Notes under the pieces: model-generated
The model's input: the letters and a program-made list of their open reading frames with translations, nothing else
Database searches by the model: none
Told to the model about the DNA's origin: nothing
Made by a program: the position numbers and the translations under genes
Part shown: in pieces, positions 47,051 through 58,939 of the stretch
Position numbering within the stretch: position 1 is the stretch's first letter
Layout: each line of letters opens with the position of its first letter
Assembly (NCBI GenBank): GCA_021613535.1
Contig: CP075494.1
Coordinates: 3,162,001 to 3,226,000, forward strand
DNA length: 64,000 bases
Source: Adineta vaga
Lineage: Eukaryota > Rotifera
Reading direction: 5' to 3'

Positions 47051-47813
47051 AAGACAATATTTAATTACTACTAAAATAACTATTCATTTATTGAAATAAA
47101 AATAGTTTATACATCTGCCCTGGATGAAAGGTAGAGAGAAGAAAAAGAACGAAGAGTGAAATACGTATTTTACCGAAGAAAGATAATTCATATAAATATA
47201 CTTATGTACATCTTTTTCTGAATATGAATGACTTTCAAGATCGTGCAAACTGTTGAGACATTTTCTTTAACATATTCATCGATAGATTTGTTTTAAACTA
47301 TAATAATCATGATAAAAACACGTATCTTCATTGAGTTTTAACTATTTACTTGCATTTTTATTCAGTTCAACTAAAACATAATACTTATTGAAAGAAAAGT
47401 TCTATTTCATTGTATGTAAATTGTTTTTTTTATGAAATATTCTAGTATATTTTTATATGACCAAAAAAAAATGATAATAAATAATAACTCAAAGCTATTC
47501 TTTTTTGTGGTAGGTCAAATAAAAAATATCTATTCATCATGTTGACGATTTTTCTTTCATATATTCTGACTACAAAATGAAACGAAACTATCAGTACATC
47601 TGTAGATGAAATATGTTTTTTTTCGTTCTTCAGATAGAGAAAAAAATACTTTGTAAAATCATCGTATTTTTCTTGTTCTGTATATCTATCTATTAAAAAC
47701 ATGTTGACACGTATTTTTTCTTTTTATAATCATTCATTCGGAACAAAACTTTGGTTTATTTTAGCCAAAAAAAGTATTGCTAACTTATTTATACTTAAAG
47801 TGAAGAAGAAATT
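47051..47813. other. Intergenic region
   Basis: AT-rich spacer with no supported gene. Confidence 0.5.
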
Positions 47814-49365
47814 ATGTCAATAAATCCCACTGGTCGTCGTGAATGTTCCGTTTGTCATGAGGAAAAAATCACGTATCAATGTAAAGGATGTGCTAAAGAT
47901 TTTTGTTACAAACATTTAACCGAACATCGACAAATATTTATTGATGAATTAGGTATTGTTGAAAATGATCGTGATCAATTTCGTGAAATACTTCTTCAAC
48001 AAAAAGAAAATTTACCAAATCATCTAACAATGCAAAAAATCAGCAAATGGGAAACGGATTCAATAAAAAAGATTCAACAAACTGCTGAAGAATGTCGAGA
48101 AATTTTCATGTTTGAAGCTTTACAATGTTATGGGGAAATTGAAAATAAATTAAATAGATTACATAGTGATATTGAAATAACAAGAGAAGAAAATGAATTT
48201 AATGAAATTATTTTAGAACAGTTAAGAATTAAATTAACAAAATTAATTGAAGAACTTGCAAGAGCTCCAAATGTTACAGTTCAACAAGATTCAGCAACTT
48301 TTATTCAAAGAATATTTATTATTTCATCAGCAAATGGTAAGTTCAATATTTTCTCTGTATTCATAAAAATCTTTCATGTTTTTTATTCGAGGAAATGAAA
48401 TTTCTCGTCAAGGACAAACAAAAAATCCTGCTGCAATACAAATAAATAAAACGAATTCGAAATTTCTTACCAATGGAATAACAATTGCTGGTGGAAATGG
48501 TGAAGGACAAAAAACAAATCAATTAATTTCACCAGAAGGTATTTTTATTGATGAAGATTTCAATATGTTTATTGTTGATTGTGGAAATCATCGAATTCTT
48601 AAATGGAAATATGGAGAAAAAAATGGACAAATTGTGGCGGGTGGAAATGGAAAAGGTGATCGTTTAGATCAATTAAATGAACCAACTTGTGTTGTTTTTG
48701 ATAAAAAATCAAATTCGATTTTTATTTCGGATTGGGGAAATAAAAGAATTATGAAATGGTCTCTCGAAAAATCAACAGTACAAGGACAAACTGTTTTATC
48801 CGACATAAAATCGTCTGGTCTTGCTTTAGATAATCAAGGTTTTATCTATATTTCGGATTGGAAAAGAAATGAAATTAAAAAATTTAAATTAACTGATCAA
48901 AAACTTGCAAACGAACAACTTATTGCCGGAGGAAATGGACAAGGAAATAGTCTTAATCAATTTAATCATCCTACTTTTATTTTTGTTGATAAAAATTCTT
49001 TAGCTTTATTTGTATCAGATCAAGGAAATCATCGAATTATGAAATGGAGTAAAGGTGCTAAAGAAGGTATTGTTGTTGGTGGATTCCGAGGACAGGGAAA
49101 TCAATCAACACAATTATCTCGTCCACAAGATATTTCTATTGATCAATTTGGTTATCTTTATATTGCTGATGGTGACAATCATCGCATTATTCGTTATTCT
49201 CCAAACGATCAACAAGGTACAATTGTTATCGGAGAAAAAGGTCAAGGTGATCAATCATTTCAATTAAATTCACCAAGTGGATTAACTTTCGATAAAGACA
49301 ATCATCTTTATGTTGTTGATTCATTAAATCATCGTATACAAAAATATCAATTGAATCTCAACTAA
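47814..49365 (+). CDS. B-box-like / coiled-coil / NHL-repeat protein
   Basis: Exons 47814-48336 and 48392-49365, 55-bp intron; 498 aa. Residues 8-40 form a zinc-binding B-box-type finger (CSVCHEEKITYQCKGC, then DFCYKHLTEHR). Residues 60-165 are helical with coiled-coil heptads. Six NHL repeats follow from about residue 200, with strong motifs such as PEGIFIDEDFNMFIVDCGNH, FISDWGNKRIMKW and PQDISIDQFGYLYIADGDNH. The layout matches TRIM-NHL proteins lacking a RING. NHL propellers bind RNA or proteins; no E3 activity is expected without RING. Rotifers have many such NHL genes. Confidence 0.85.
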
Positions 49366-50454
49366 CGAAATAAAGTTTCTCTTTTTCACAGTACACTTTC
49401 TTTTTCTTTTTATTAAACACATCAACTTATTCGAAATTTGTAGTTGAACTAGAAATAAATTAAAGAATTAAAAATACAATTTGTTTTCATTATTCTATAT
49501 ACTTTTTCTAAAAATGTTCTATTTATCACCATAACAGAAGCGTGGGGACCTTTAGAGAGCAAATATTTTCAGTCTCTATACAGGTGTCTTTAAACGAAAT
49601 TTGATATCGATGAGAAAAAAAATGTTTTTATTTCGTTAGTTACACAAATGTCACACTACGGTCATAGTGTAGTCGTCTGTTTACGATTTGATCTTAGGTA
49701 AAAGTTAAATTTTCTGTACAACAGAATTGGATCAAAATGGTTATTTTTAAATTGAATAATTCAATATAAATATATTTGTATGCTTTCATTATTTTGAGAC
49801 GCAACGAGAATATTTACGTATTATGATTTATTTATTCTTCAAATGAAAGAAAGATGCATATCTCTTTCACGTGTACGGCTATTGAGCGTAATTGTTTTCT
49901 TTTATTTTCAACTATAATATCTGCAGTTTGATTATGATTCTTTTTATCCGAACATTTTATTCTAAAGAGAAAGTTTCTTTTTAATAATACATATAATGTG
50001 TAATCTTGAGGATATGAGCATAGGTTATAAGAAGTGCTGCTTACAATCACACTCATGTGTGAGATAAAAATAAAAAAACGGATAAAGTTGGCTGTGGTGA
50101 AGTTCTGTTAACAACCATTGAAATGAGTCAGAGAAGCAATACAAATAGAAGAAAAACTTGTGTACAGTTGACGTGATTGCTCAGTGTGTTTTTTCCTTTC
50201 TTACAATGAAATAAATGACGGTAGAAGGAATTTTTCGTTGCATCATAACACAAATATTTCATCAATCAATATGCATTGTGATTATTCCAACTCACAGTAT
50301 TTTTAAATGAGTGGATTACTTCATGTTCTACTGTATTATTTAAATTCATCTGGTCAAACGTCATTGGATAGTTAAAAAGATTTGATAGATTATTTTCATT
50401 AAATATAATTCGTTTTCTGCAATTGACAGTAATAAACTGTATTTCAGTAGCAAT
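49366..50454. other. Intergenic region
   Basis: No gene supported; two short minus-strand ORFs look incidental. Confidence 0.45.
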
Positions 50455-50683
50455 ATGGATAACAGTCAACTTATACCATCGACAAGTTTAAAACTCGTCA
50501 GAAACGATACACAATCAAAGCCACTATTTGAACGATTTCCATCTACGATTCTAGAGAAAGCTGATAGTCGAAACAAAGAGCGTGGTATGTTTTTCACAAG
50601 TTATGAGCTTTCTATCATTTTCTCTCTTCCTAGATACCCAAGCTACTGTTCAAAGTCCTAAGCAGAAACGACAACTTAAATAA
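50455..50683 (+). CDS. Two-exon micro-ORF, 59 aa, unknown
   Basis: Exon 1 is 50455-50584 (43 codons plus one base; starts MDNSQLIPSTSLKLVRND). A 49-bp GT-AG intron follows, then exon 2, 50634-50683, adding DTQATVQSPKQKRQLK and a stop. Donor GGTATGT and acceptor CCTAG are strong. The product is basic, Ser/Thr/Lys-rich, with no hydrophobic core, like a disordered regulatory peptide. Precise intron structure is the main argument that it is real. No family is recognised. Confidence 0.4.
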
Positions 50684-50845
50684 TGTTCAAGCTAATATAT
50701 TTTTTTATGATCATTTTTAATCTTGATTGTTTTAATAAATATTCATAGTAAATGTTTGACTAAATTTAGTCTTGAAAATCAAATAGACTAATTTGTACAA
50801 AAAAAAAACTGCTTTACTTTTAGCTATGCTTTCAATCGTGTTAAT

Positions 50846-50890
50846 CGAGAGTGTGAAAGCGATACCCACACCCACACCCTCATTCCCATC
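50846..50890. repeat. Telomere-like hairpin repeat
   Basis: GAGAGTGTGAAAGCGATACC then CACACCCACACCCTCATTCC: the C-rich arm contains two exact CCCACA units; the G-rich arm is degenerate. Confidence 0.55.
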
Positions 50891-50993
50891 CTTCAAGAAT
50901 AAATGAATTGAAAAAGAAGATTATTCTTGTTTTGAACTTATTTAGGATAATTTTTTTTGTGAAAAGAATATACGTGATTAGTTAATAAATTGT

Positions 50994-52331
50994 TCAGTAA
51001 ATAAAGAAAAGCAAGATTAAAAGTTGAAAAGAAAAAGAAATATTGATTGAAGAAGAATAAACACAATTTTTATTACAAGGTTGAGTATTAGTTATTGACA
51101 ACACTGATGAGGAGGATGTTGTTGTTACTAAAGAATAAATAAAGAAATCTTTCCAGTATTTATTTGTAAAGATTTACTTTGTTTAGTAGTACTAGTTGAT
51201 GATGTTAATTGACGTAAAGTTGAAGTTATGAATGATGTTTGTGCTTGTGTTGCAACAGTATCTATGGAAAATTAAAACATCAATTTTTTTGTGGAATTTT
51301 ATGTAAATGATGATATTTGATAAAACTTACCACAAGAATTTTTTGTTAATGTAAACATTTGTACTCGTCCATTATCTTTATCGGTAACGTAAATATTTCC
51401 ATAATTATCAAAACTCATACTATAGGGATTTTTCAATTGAGATGCTGTTGAACCTGCTAGCCCTGAACATCCAACTAAACACTTATATCCATCTGCATTC
51501 GAACCAATAATACGATGATTATTTTGATCAACAAGAAATAAATATCCATCAGTATCTAATAAAATTGCTGATGGTCCATTCAGAGTAAATGTTGGTGTTG
51601 TTGATCCACTTCCCACTACGGTTATTCCATTTGTTTGTCCATATAAAAATTTTTGTATTCGATTGTTATTTCCATCAGCTACATATAAATCAAAATTGAT
51701 ATCAACAAAAATTCCACGCGGCCAATTTAATGTATTTGGAGTATTTCCTACTGTACCAGTTCCTGCAACTGTCTCTGTCATATTTCCACGAATCTTCAAA
51801 GATATTTTGATAACTTTATGAATATTGAGAGAACAATAAAGAGTATTATTCTCATCAATAAATAAACCATAACATCTTCCACCAGCAAAGTATGTTACAA
51901 TAGAACTTCTTGTAGAATTCTTTGTCCATTTATTAATTTGATTGTTTATATAACCATTATCAACAAATATATCTCCATTACTTGAAACAATTAAACCAAG
52001 TGGATCAACTAAATCATCAGTCAATGTTCTTGTAACATTGGTACTGGAATTGTGCCATATTTGAACACGATTAGAAGTTCGATCAGTTACATGAATAGTG
52101 CCATTGATATTGACAAAAACTGTACCAGGATTTGAACCAATTATACTACTATTCGCAAAAGTCGTACCATTTGGATTCCATAATGCACATCTGCTAAATT
52201 TTGGTCGATTAATTGATACAACTACAGAAAGATTTCTAAGTAAGAAAGAGGAATTTTCGATATTTACCTGTATTTTGACTGTTTACCAAAAATAAACATA
52301 AGCATAGATAAAAACAATGGATGAATAACAT
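50994..52331 (-). CDS. Secreted NHL-repeat protein with probable GPI anchor
   Basis: Four exons: about 52331-52268, 52250s-51332, about 51263-51177 and about 51132-50994. The signal peptide is MLFIHCFYLCLCLFLVNS. Then come NHL-type blades: NPGTVFVNINGTIHVTD, PLGLIVSSNGDIFVD, PRGIFVDINFDLYVADGNNN, PSAILLDTDGYLFLVDQNNH and PYSMSFDNYGNIYVTDKDNG. A Ser/Thr-rich stalk follows, and the terminus is hydrophobic (ISFSFQLLILLFFIY) with no basic tail, which fits a GPI-attachment signal. Many N-x-S/T sites support extracellular location. The acceptor before VVSINRPKF is chosen because the nearer AG would bring in a stop. It contrasts with the cytosolic NHL gene 1.6 kb away. Confidence 0.75.
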
Positions 52332-53540
52332 TATAACAATGCTGTTTAAACGATTTCTATCGAACTGCTTTTGATGTGATGATATTTATTCGAATGAAAA
52401 AGTATAATAAAAATAGGACTGTTTTAATGAGTTATTAGTAAAGTTAAAAAAGGAAACAATTTCTAAATCATGTTTTTTTTTCAAGAAATTAAGGAAATAT
52501 TGAGAGAATAATCGAAGTTAGTTTGACGTCACACTAAAATTAACTCTATTACCTTCTTTTTTATAACTTGATTTACCTGGAAAAAAACTTCATATCTCAT
52601 AAACAATTATAATTTTAAGAGAAACTTGTTCTTCTTGTTTGATATAGGTCTTGCAGTATGTTCTGTTTCTTCTTCTTCTTGTCTTACATTTCATCGTCCA
52701 TTCTTAGGAAATTACATCTAATTATAAGTAGTCAAAAACTATGTGTACAATCATCTCTAGAAGAACAGAAATAAAGCAATTAAGGAAAAAATTGCCTCCT
52801 TCATCGTTAATGAAATTTTACCAGATTTTTAGATTTTCGAATTTTCGTGAATCTACTACGTAGTAAACAAATTCAATACGATACCATTAGCATTGCGCAT
52901 GATCAGAGATACTAGTCTTTCATAAATAATTCTCACTGCCTATGGTACGAAGTACAGTGAGATATGTCAGCAGTTTTTCAGACATCGACCATTTTTTACC
53001 ATATGGTAATTTCTATCGCAGTTGACAATATTATTAATAGTAGTCAAATATATGAAAATGCATAAAGACAAAAGTTATCTCAACCAAATCGCATCGTTAT
53101 GAATCAGTTTCATTAGAAGCCATCATGATCTTTCAAGAAACGTGTGAAATAACGTTATTGCCTATTCTAAAGTAAACAAGTGAAATAATTTGATTTGAAG
53201 TACGAACACACAATGATTCATTGCTATTGCAATCTTTCTGAGTTTTTTTTCTGCCTCAAAATACTCGTTCTCCACATTTGTTTGCCATTTTCAACTTGGA
53301 AAAATCTCTTCGAATAGGAAGAAATTACTATGTTCTTATTGCCATTACTTTTCAAATGATGTTCACTTTACACAATAAACAAATACGATGTGGGTTTTTA
53401 AGATTTAAAAAGTCGCGCGTTAACACGATAAGTATATTAAATTAATTTTTATAGGACAGAAAAGAAGTTCTTTGTATACGACATAGTCCTCATATTAATT
53501 TTCTTTTTTTAGATCAATTAATCAATTGAATACAGATTCT
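52332..53540. other. Intergenic; likely 5' leader at its right end
   Basis: No coding signal. A TTTTTTTAG at about 53511 just before the ubiquitin-like gene suggests a 5'-UTR intron acceptor. Confidence 0.4.
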
Positions 53541-54363
53541 ATGACAACTGCTACAGTTATTCCAAATATGTCAACTTCATTTGTTTATGAAGATTTAGTT
53601 TCTCATGTGAAAAATCTCCAAAATGAAATAATTCAGATGGAAAATATTCTTTGGAATCGATATGAAACAGACAAAAATGTTCAAAGTGAAATAAAATCTC
53701 GTTCATTTACGTTTATTGATCCATATGGAAATCGAACAATCAAGAAATTTATGGATCATGAACTAATCGAAAAAGTGCTTAAGAAATATAAAAAAGATTA
53801 TGTACCAAAATATTTACGAGAATGGATTAAGATTGGAACAATGAAAGACAACGCTATTTCAGCATTAAATGAATGTGAATTAGAATCAACTGTTTCGAAA
53901 TTTGATCATGGTTCTATATTTATTACTTATGCAGAAGTTATTGTATGGATTAGAAATTATGAAGATTTTTGGATAAAAATAATGCCATTAAAAGTTCTTC
54001 TAAGTGATGATATGAATAAAATTAAAATTAAAATAAAAGAAGAACGAAATTTTAGTGATATTGAATTGAAATCGTGTGAAATTGATCAAAATAGAAAATC
54101 CATGGCGAAGAATTGGCTTCAAGGTAAAACATTAAAATCAGAAGATACAATTTTATCATCAGAATTGTATCAAAACAATTGGATTATTATGGCAAAAATA
54201 ACGCGCATACAGGTTAATTATAATTCCTTTTTATTCTCATAACTTTCATGTTTTTTTTAGAATAATGATACTCAATCAAATAATAATGGTTTAGTAATAA
54301 TATTTCAGATTTGTGGTAGAAGTAGATCGTCTCTCCATGTCCATCCTGAAATGGATATAGCTA

Positions 54364-55868
54364 CCCATGTAAACATTTTTTGGGTCAAAACGCGGTTCGA
54401 GCGCGTGTCGAACGCGTCTAAATTGTAGCAGTTGAGCGCGTCTTGACGCGTCCCTGGTGAAACAATCGAGGCGTCTAGATGCGTTCCATGATAAACTGCA
54501 TCTGAACGCGATTAAAAAGTGATTGCGTCTAAACGCACTTCGATTTGGAGCTGCGTCCTCCATGAAACAATCGGGGCGTCTAGACGCGGTTCAGTTAAAT
54601 TTAAAAATTAGGCAAAAAATCGATCAACTCATCTCAGATTCGAACAGAGTCGCCATCCACATTATATCCTGATGGTCTTAGCTTATCCTAGCCTATGATT
54701 TGAATTTTTAACTTACGTGACGAGAAGCGGATTTGAACATGTGAACCATAGATCAGAAGTCATGAACATACACCATTGAGCCATACTTACTCGAAACATA
54801 TTCTTATTCAAAACGATATCTATTTGATTATATACTTTTGAACTTAAAGACAAAGATAATAATATTCACATCTACCTATGGAGAAAACGTAATACGCTGT
54901 TTTACTTTCGTTTTCAATAATTAGCAAATCATCTCAAATAAAATTTCATATTTTTTGTCTTCCCTGACTCTAATTATATTCGAAATATTGTTTACAAATA
55001 TAGATTTTGAATGTGAACTAGATAAATCACATACATACAACTAATGAGTTCTAGCTGAATTATTAGATTTGACTGCAACAAAAGATATAAATTGGTTGTT
55101 GAAAAATACTTTTAAACACAAATAAATGACGATTTCTATCTAATTATTCTGTTTTCGATCTAACATAAATATTTTCCGATTAAAAGTATTTTCAAATAGA
55201 AAACTTTCTCAATGTATTCAAAAGATGTAAATACATGGTATTTTTTAAGAGGAGTTTTGATCTAGATTACTAAAAGCAAACGCATTGAGACAGATTTTAG
55301 AAAATTATTCGCATCTAGATGCGTTTCTAGACAATTCAAGCTGCAACGCGACGCGACTAAATTATTAAACGCACATCGACGCTCAGAAATATTTTTAATA
55401 GGTGCGTCTAACCGCGTTTCGTACAGAATTCTTAATGAGATGTACCTTAAATATTCTCAGTTGCGTCTAAATGCGTTTGGAAAACGTTTTTAGCCGCAAT
55501 CAGACGCTACTTCATACAAAAACGCGTTGGGTTGCGTTTCATATAAGTTTTAGGTGCGTCTAGATGCGTTCCAGATGTAGTCGCGTTTAACTGAGGTTAT
55601 GTTTCTCGATAGAAAACGCACCCAAACGCGATTCTACTAACAAATGCGTCTAGATGCAGCTCTAAATTCTTTTAACTGCGTCTAAACGCGGTCGTGTAGG
55701 GAATCGCGTTCAAATACAAGAAGAAATTATTTTCTTCTGCGTTTAGTCGCAGTTGTATACAGATACGCGTTTGAACACGATAAATTTGAATTTAAACCGC
55801 GTCCAGATGCAATTTTCGAAAGCATACGCGGCTGAACGCGTTTATTCTGCGTCTGGTGTTTACATGGG
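54364..55868. mobile_element. 1,505-bp DNA transposon with 12-bp TIRs and palindromic subterminal arrays
   Basis: Perfect terminal inverted repeats CCCATGTAAACA / TGTTTACATGGG, with TA on both sides (54362-54363, 55869-55870). The left ~230 bp and right ~550 bp are arrays of about two dozen short units around the palindrome GCGTCTAGACGC, spaced roughly 25-35 bp. The centre (about 54600-55260) is AT-rich and without a transposase. Subterminal repeat arrays of this kind usually bind the transposase. Superfamily unknown; the TA duplication fits Tc1/mariner-like or a related type. Confidence 0.8.
54729..54783 (-). other. tRNA-like (A-box/B-box) sequence inside the transposon
   Basis: On the minus strand TGGCTCAATGGT (A-box-like, 54783-54772) and GTTCAAATCC (B-box, 54738-54729) lie 33 nt apart. 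A good acceptor stem is not visible. A second B-box-like GTTCGAATCT lies at 54645-54636. This may be SINE or tRNA-pseudogene debris. Confidence 0.3.
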
Positions 55869-56593
55869 TACTGTCAAAAAATTAATGGGAGATGCTGGAG
55901 GAAATTTTCTTGAAGGATACACGCTTATATCTAATTGTAGAGTATTAGAGAATAACAGAACACTTGCATATTACAATATACAGAACGGACATCTTTTATA
56001 TCTTGTGCCAAATATGACTGGTGGCATGTATCATTTCACAAGTGGTCGACAAGATTTTTCTCTTTTACCGGATAAAGCAGCTATAACTGTTCAAAATGTG
56101 CTCAAGTTTAAATTTCTACATTCAAATCGTTTCCAACAGTTATCATCATCTCAATTACAAAATTCAATTTTAGCAGCACAAACAATTCTTTCAACTTTAC
56201 ATCGCGAATTGCAATATTTTTCTTCTGAAGATAATATTCCGAATGTAAAATCGATCGTTTTACAAACACTGATTGATAATCAAGAAAGTAGTGAAAGCGA
56301 GGAAGATAATTAATAACAATTTTATTTATGAACATTATATAATTAACATATTCTAAATCAATAAATGATTTTTAATCGATAAAAACTTTAAAATTATTGT
56401 TCAGTATTTAGTTTTGAAGATGTGAGTGTAAGTAGAGAATATGTCGAGATACAACCATCACCCTCAATATCGAAGTCAAAATAATCATATAGGGAAAATG
56501 TTTTATTTTTGTAAAGAAGAATACATTTATTCGATTTTCAACTAGTTCAAGTATAATGCGAGAATATTATTGTCGAGATAACAAAATCTTCGA

Positions 56594-58026
56594 TTAAGCA
56601 TATGAATTTTTACCATCGATCATTGGTGGCATATTGGAAATGTCAATAACTTTGGTATATCGTCCCATGAATAATGTTGTCTGTTTGTATCGAATAGCAT
56701 AGAGAAATGGTTTGTTACAAATGAAATCAACAGTCTCTTCTGGAGCTCCGCTACCCTCTAATATGATGCGAACAACGGATGTAGCCGCTATAAATAAAAA
56801 ACTTAAGGTAACAAAAACAAACAAAAAGACGACAATTGATACTTGCCTGCTCGTACACCTTTTTCATCGACAATGACATAAGTTCTAAAAGGAAGTTTAT
56901 ATATAGATGACATTTAGTTGAATAAATAAACATACTTGTGAATCAAATTGGATACAGCTATCGGTTTTTCCAGAGATATTCCTTCCAAATTGGCCTTCTT
57001 CTCATTAAACATATCAGTGACATTCATATCCGTCTTTAATACACTCTCAATATTACTCTCAGATTCAAATTTCCATTTTGGTATCCAAACGAACACTTTC
57101 TGATTTGTGTTAGTTGGTGAATTCAGTAATGATGAAGTGAGTTTTGATTCAACATCAGATAATTTGACACCGTTATTCGGTAGAACGATAGTAAAAGTGA
57201 GATCATTGTTTTCAAATGGTAAATGAATCATGCGAGCACCAATGGCCGATGTTAAATCAACATAAGGAAAGTGGCCTTGTTGCTTCATCATAGTAAGAAT
57301 GTTCTCTTGAGGTGGACCATTGTCGGGAAAGAATGAGCAACCATCATTAGTGTCTTGTGCTCGAAATTCATTTTGCCATTTTTCTAGACGAGAAAACATG
57401 AGAAGAAATAATCAAAAATAAAACTATACCATCAAAGACAAGACAATTGATCATTAGAAGTGCATTTTTAGTTGTGTTATTTGTCGCTAGATCCTTTTTG
57501 TCTAATGTTTGTTTGATATGACCATTCGTTTGGTTTGATACCCATGCATTGATTTCATCAAGTACAGGCATGAGATCTTTAGCATTGAGATCAACAGATG
57601 ATAATGTAATGTTGTAGAGATTTTGTAATCGTTGTTTAAAAGCTGGTAGAATCGAAAATTTCTTATCGGGATAAAGTCGATTAGCCAATTTGATTTGAGG
57701 TAAACGAGTAACATCCATTAATTGTTTAACTGATGAATCCAATTTATCACGAGATGGAATTTGTAGTAGATTGAGAAGTCCTTTTTCCGTTTGACCTCGT
57801 GCACCTGCAGCGACCATAGAAAGTGCAAGACTGATTGAGTACGGCGAAAGAAAAGCATTTTCATCGGGTTTTGTAGCGACTAAACTCTTATAGAGATTTA
57901 AGTGAAAGTCTTCGAATACATTGCTTCTACAGCTGTTGATTTACCTTCAACATTGTAGAGAAGACACATGAACACAAGCATCAGATGAAACATCTGTAGA
58001 AGTTTTTTCGAGAAAGAAAAGGTCAT
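56594..58026 (-). CDS. Serpin (serine/cysteine protease inhibitor-fold), possibly frameshifted
   Basis: ATG 58026 gives a signal sequence (SKKLLQMFHLMLVFMCLLYN). The serpin core runs SPYSISLALSMVAAGARGQT, KLANRLYPDKKF, INAWVSNQTNGHI and a GT-AG join to DEKWQNEF, then IHLPFENNDLTFTIVLPNN and ISLEKPIAVSNLIHK, then VIVDEKGVRAAATSVV (hinge) and a reactive loop ending before FICNKPFLYAIR. Exon limits include ...-57430, 57383-56944 and a small hinge exon. The hinge exon ends in a GC-AG splice (G|GCAAGT), which is rare. Between the signal region and NVFEDFHLNLYKSL two bases appear to be missing (near 57920), so the product may be non-functional or the assembly wrong. The loop has small residues suiting inhibition; the target protease is unknown. 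Confidence 0.7.
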
Positions 58027-58071
58027 CGAGAATATCGATAGAATGTAATAGAAAGAGAAGCTGAACACATC

Positions 58072-58079
58072 CTTATATA
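58072..58079 (-). promoter_or_regulatory. TATA box, serpin gene
   Basis: TATATAAG on the minus strand, about 47 bp upstream of the serpin ATG. The preceding GATAGAGAC gives no further motif. Confidence 0.4.
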
Positions 58080-58552
58080 GTCTCTATCTTTCATATCGCG
58101 TTATAGGTTTCACCATGTTGATAATAACTTGTTAATTGAAGATAAAACATTTTATATCGTTCCACTTAGAGATGATAGTGTGACTAGTATCATACTGTTG
58201 TCATGTAAATGTCGTCAACAACATACGTCGACATTTCAATAAAGAAAGAAGTGAATTGTTTTGAAAATACCTCCGAATGGTTATCAACCGAAATTCATTC
58301 AATAGTTTTCTATATCAATTATATTTCGAAATACATAAAGGAATATAGAATACAAAACTGTAATGGTGTGAGATGAAGCTATCATCCTCACTCACTCCAG
58401 TATAGTTATTTATTGAATTCATAGCTGAAAGTTCTCTATGTGATAAATCGATTCGCCATGGCTGAATCTTCGTGTCTCTATACAATAGTTTCCATATTTT
58501 TTTCTTGAATGGTTAGAATTCATGTGCATTTTTTATATCATAGATTAAAACA

Positions 58553-58744
58553 ATGAATAACAATCAAATAAGAGATCTGAGAAATTATTTTGATCGTGAA
58601 GATTTTAAAAAGATTTGGCATCGTATTGCCACTGATATTAAGCTTCGAAAGTATTGCAAATTCTTTATAATTAATCATAATAAGAGAAAAGGTTTTATTA
58701 TCCTGTATTCTTTTTTATTATTATTGATGGTTCTACGAAAATAA
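58553..58744 (+). pseudogene. 5' fragment of an unknown two-TM family
   Basis: 63 codons. DLRNYFDREDFKKIWHRIAT and DIKLRKY match the start of the minus-strand gene at 58940-59470 (DLKELFGRDDFKEVWRQI and DIKIRKY). After that the frame ends in a run unrelated to the relative. Probably a truncated copy. Confidence 0.45.
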
Positions 58745-58939
58745 AATATCGATTTTTATTCAACCAAGATCACATAGACATAATGTTAGATTGACGATGA
58801 GAGAATGAAATCATTACATAAAGGACACTAATCTTCTTGGCGTACTCTTATCGAAAAATGAACTTATAAAGAATAAAAGAAATAAAACGAATGTGATTGT
58901 GACAATAAATCTTGCTTGGTTTATTCGTTTTGTAACCAT

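Larger units (their letters stand above)
53541..56313 (+). pseudogene. Ubiquitin-like-domain gene split by a transposon
   Basis: Exon 1, 53541-54212, encodes 224 residues with acidic-basic helices and no known domain. A 48-bp intron and exon 2 (from 54261) start a ubiquitin-like fold (VIIFQICGRS, LHVHPEMDIA). The frame is cut after codon 258 by the element at 54364-55868. Coding resumes at 55870 (TVKKLMGDAGG) with the second ubiquitin-like half (LISNCRVLENNRTLAYYNIQ, GHLLYLV, close to the L-x-D-Y-N-I-Q motif of ubiquitin), then a helical, acidic tail (ESSESEEDN). Deleting the element and one TA leaves the frame continuous at about 405 codons. Both halves are otherwise free of stops, so the insertion looks young, or a non-inserted allele exists. 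Confidence 0.8.

Noticed and set aside
46701-47099. Long ORFs in the second and reverse frames over the charged protein
   Set aside because: They mirror low-complexity Lys/Asp codons of the real frame and show no independent motifs.
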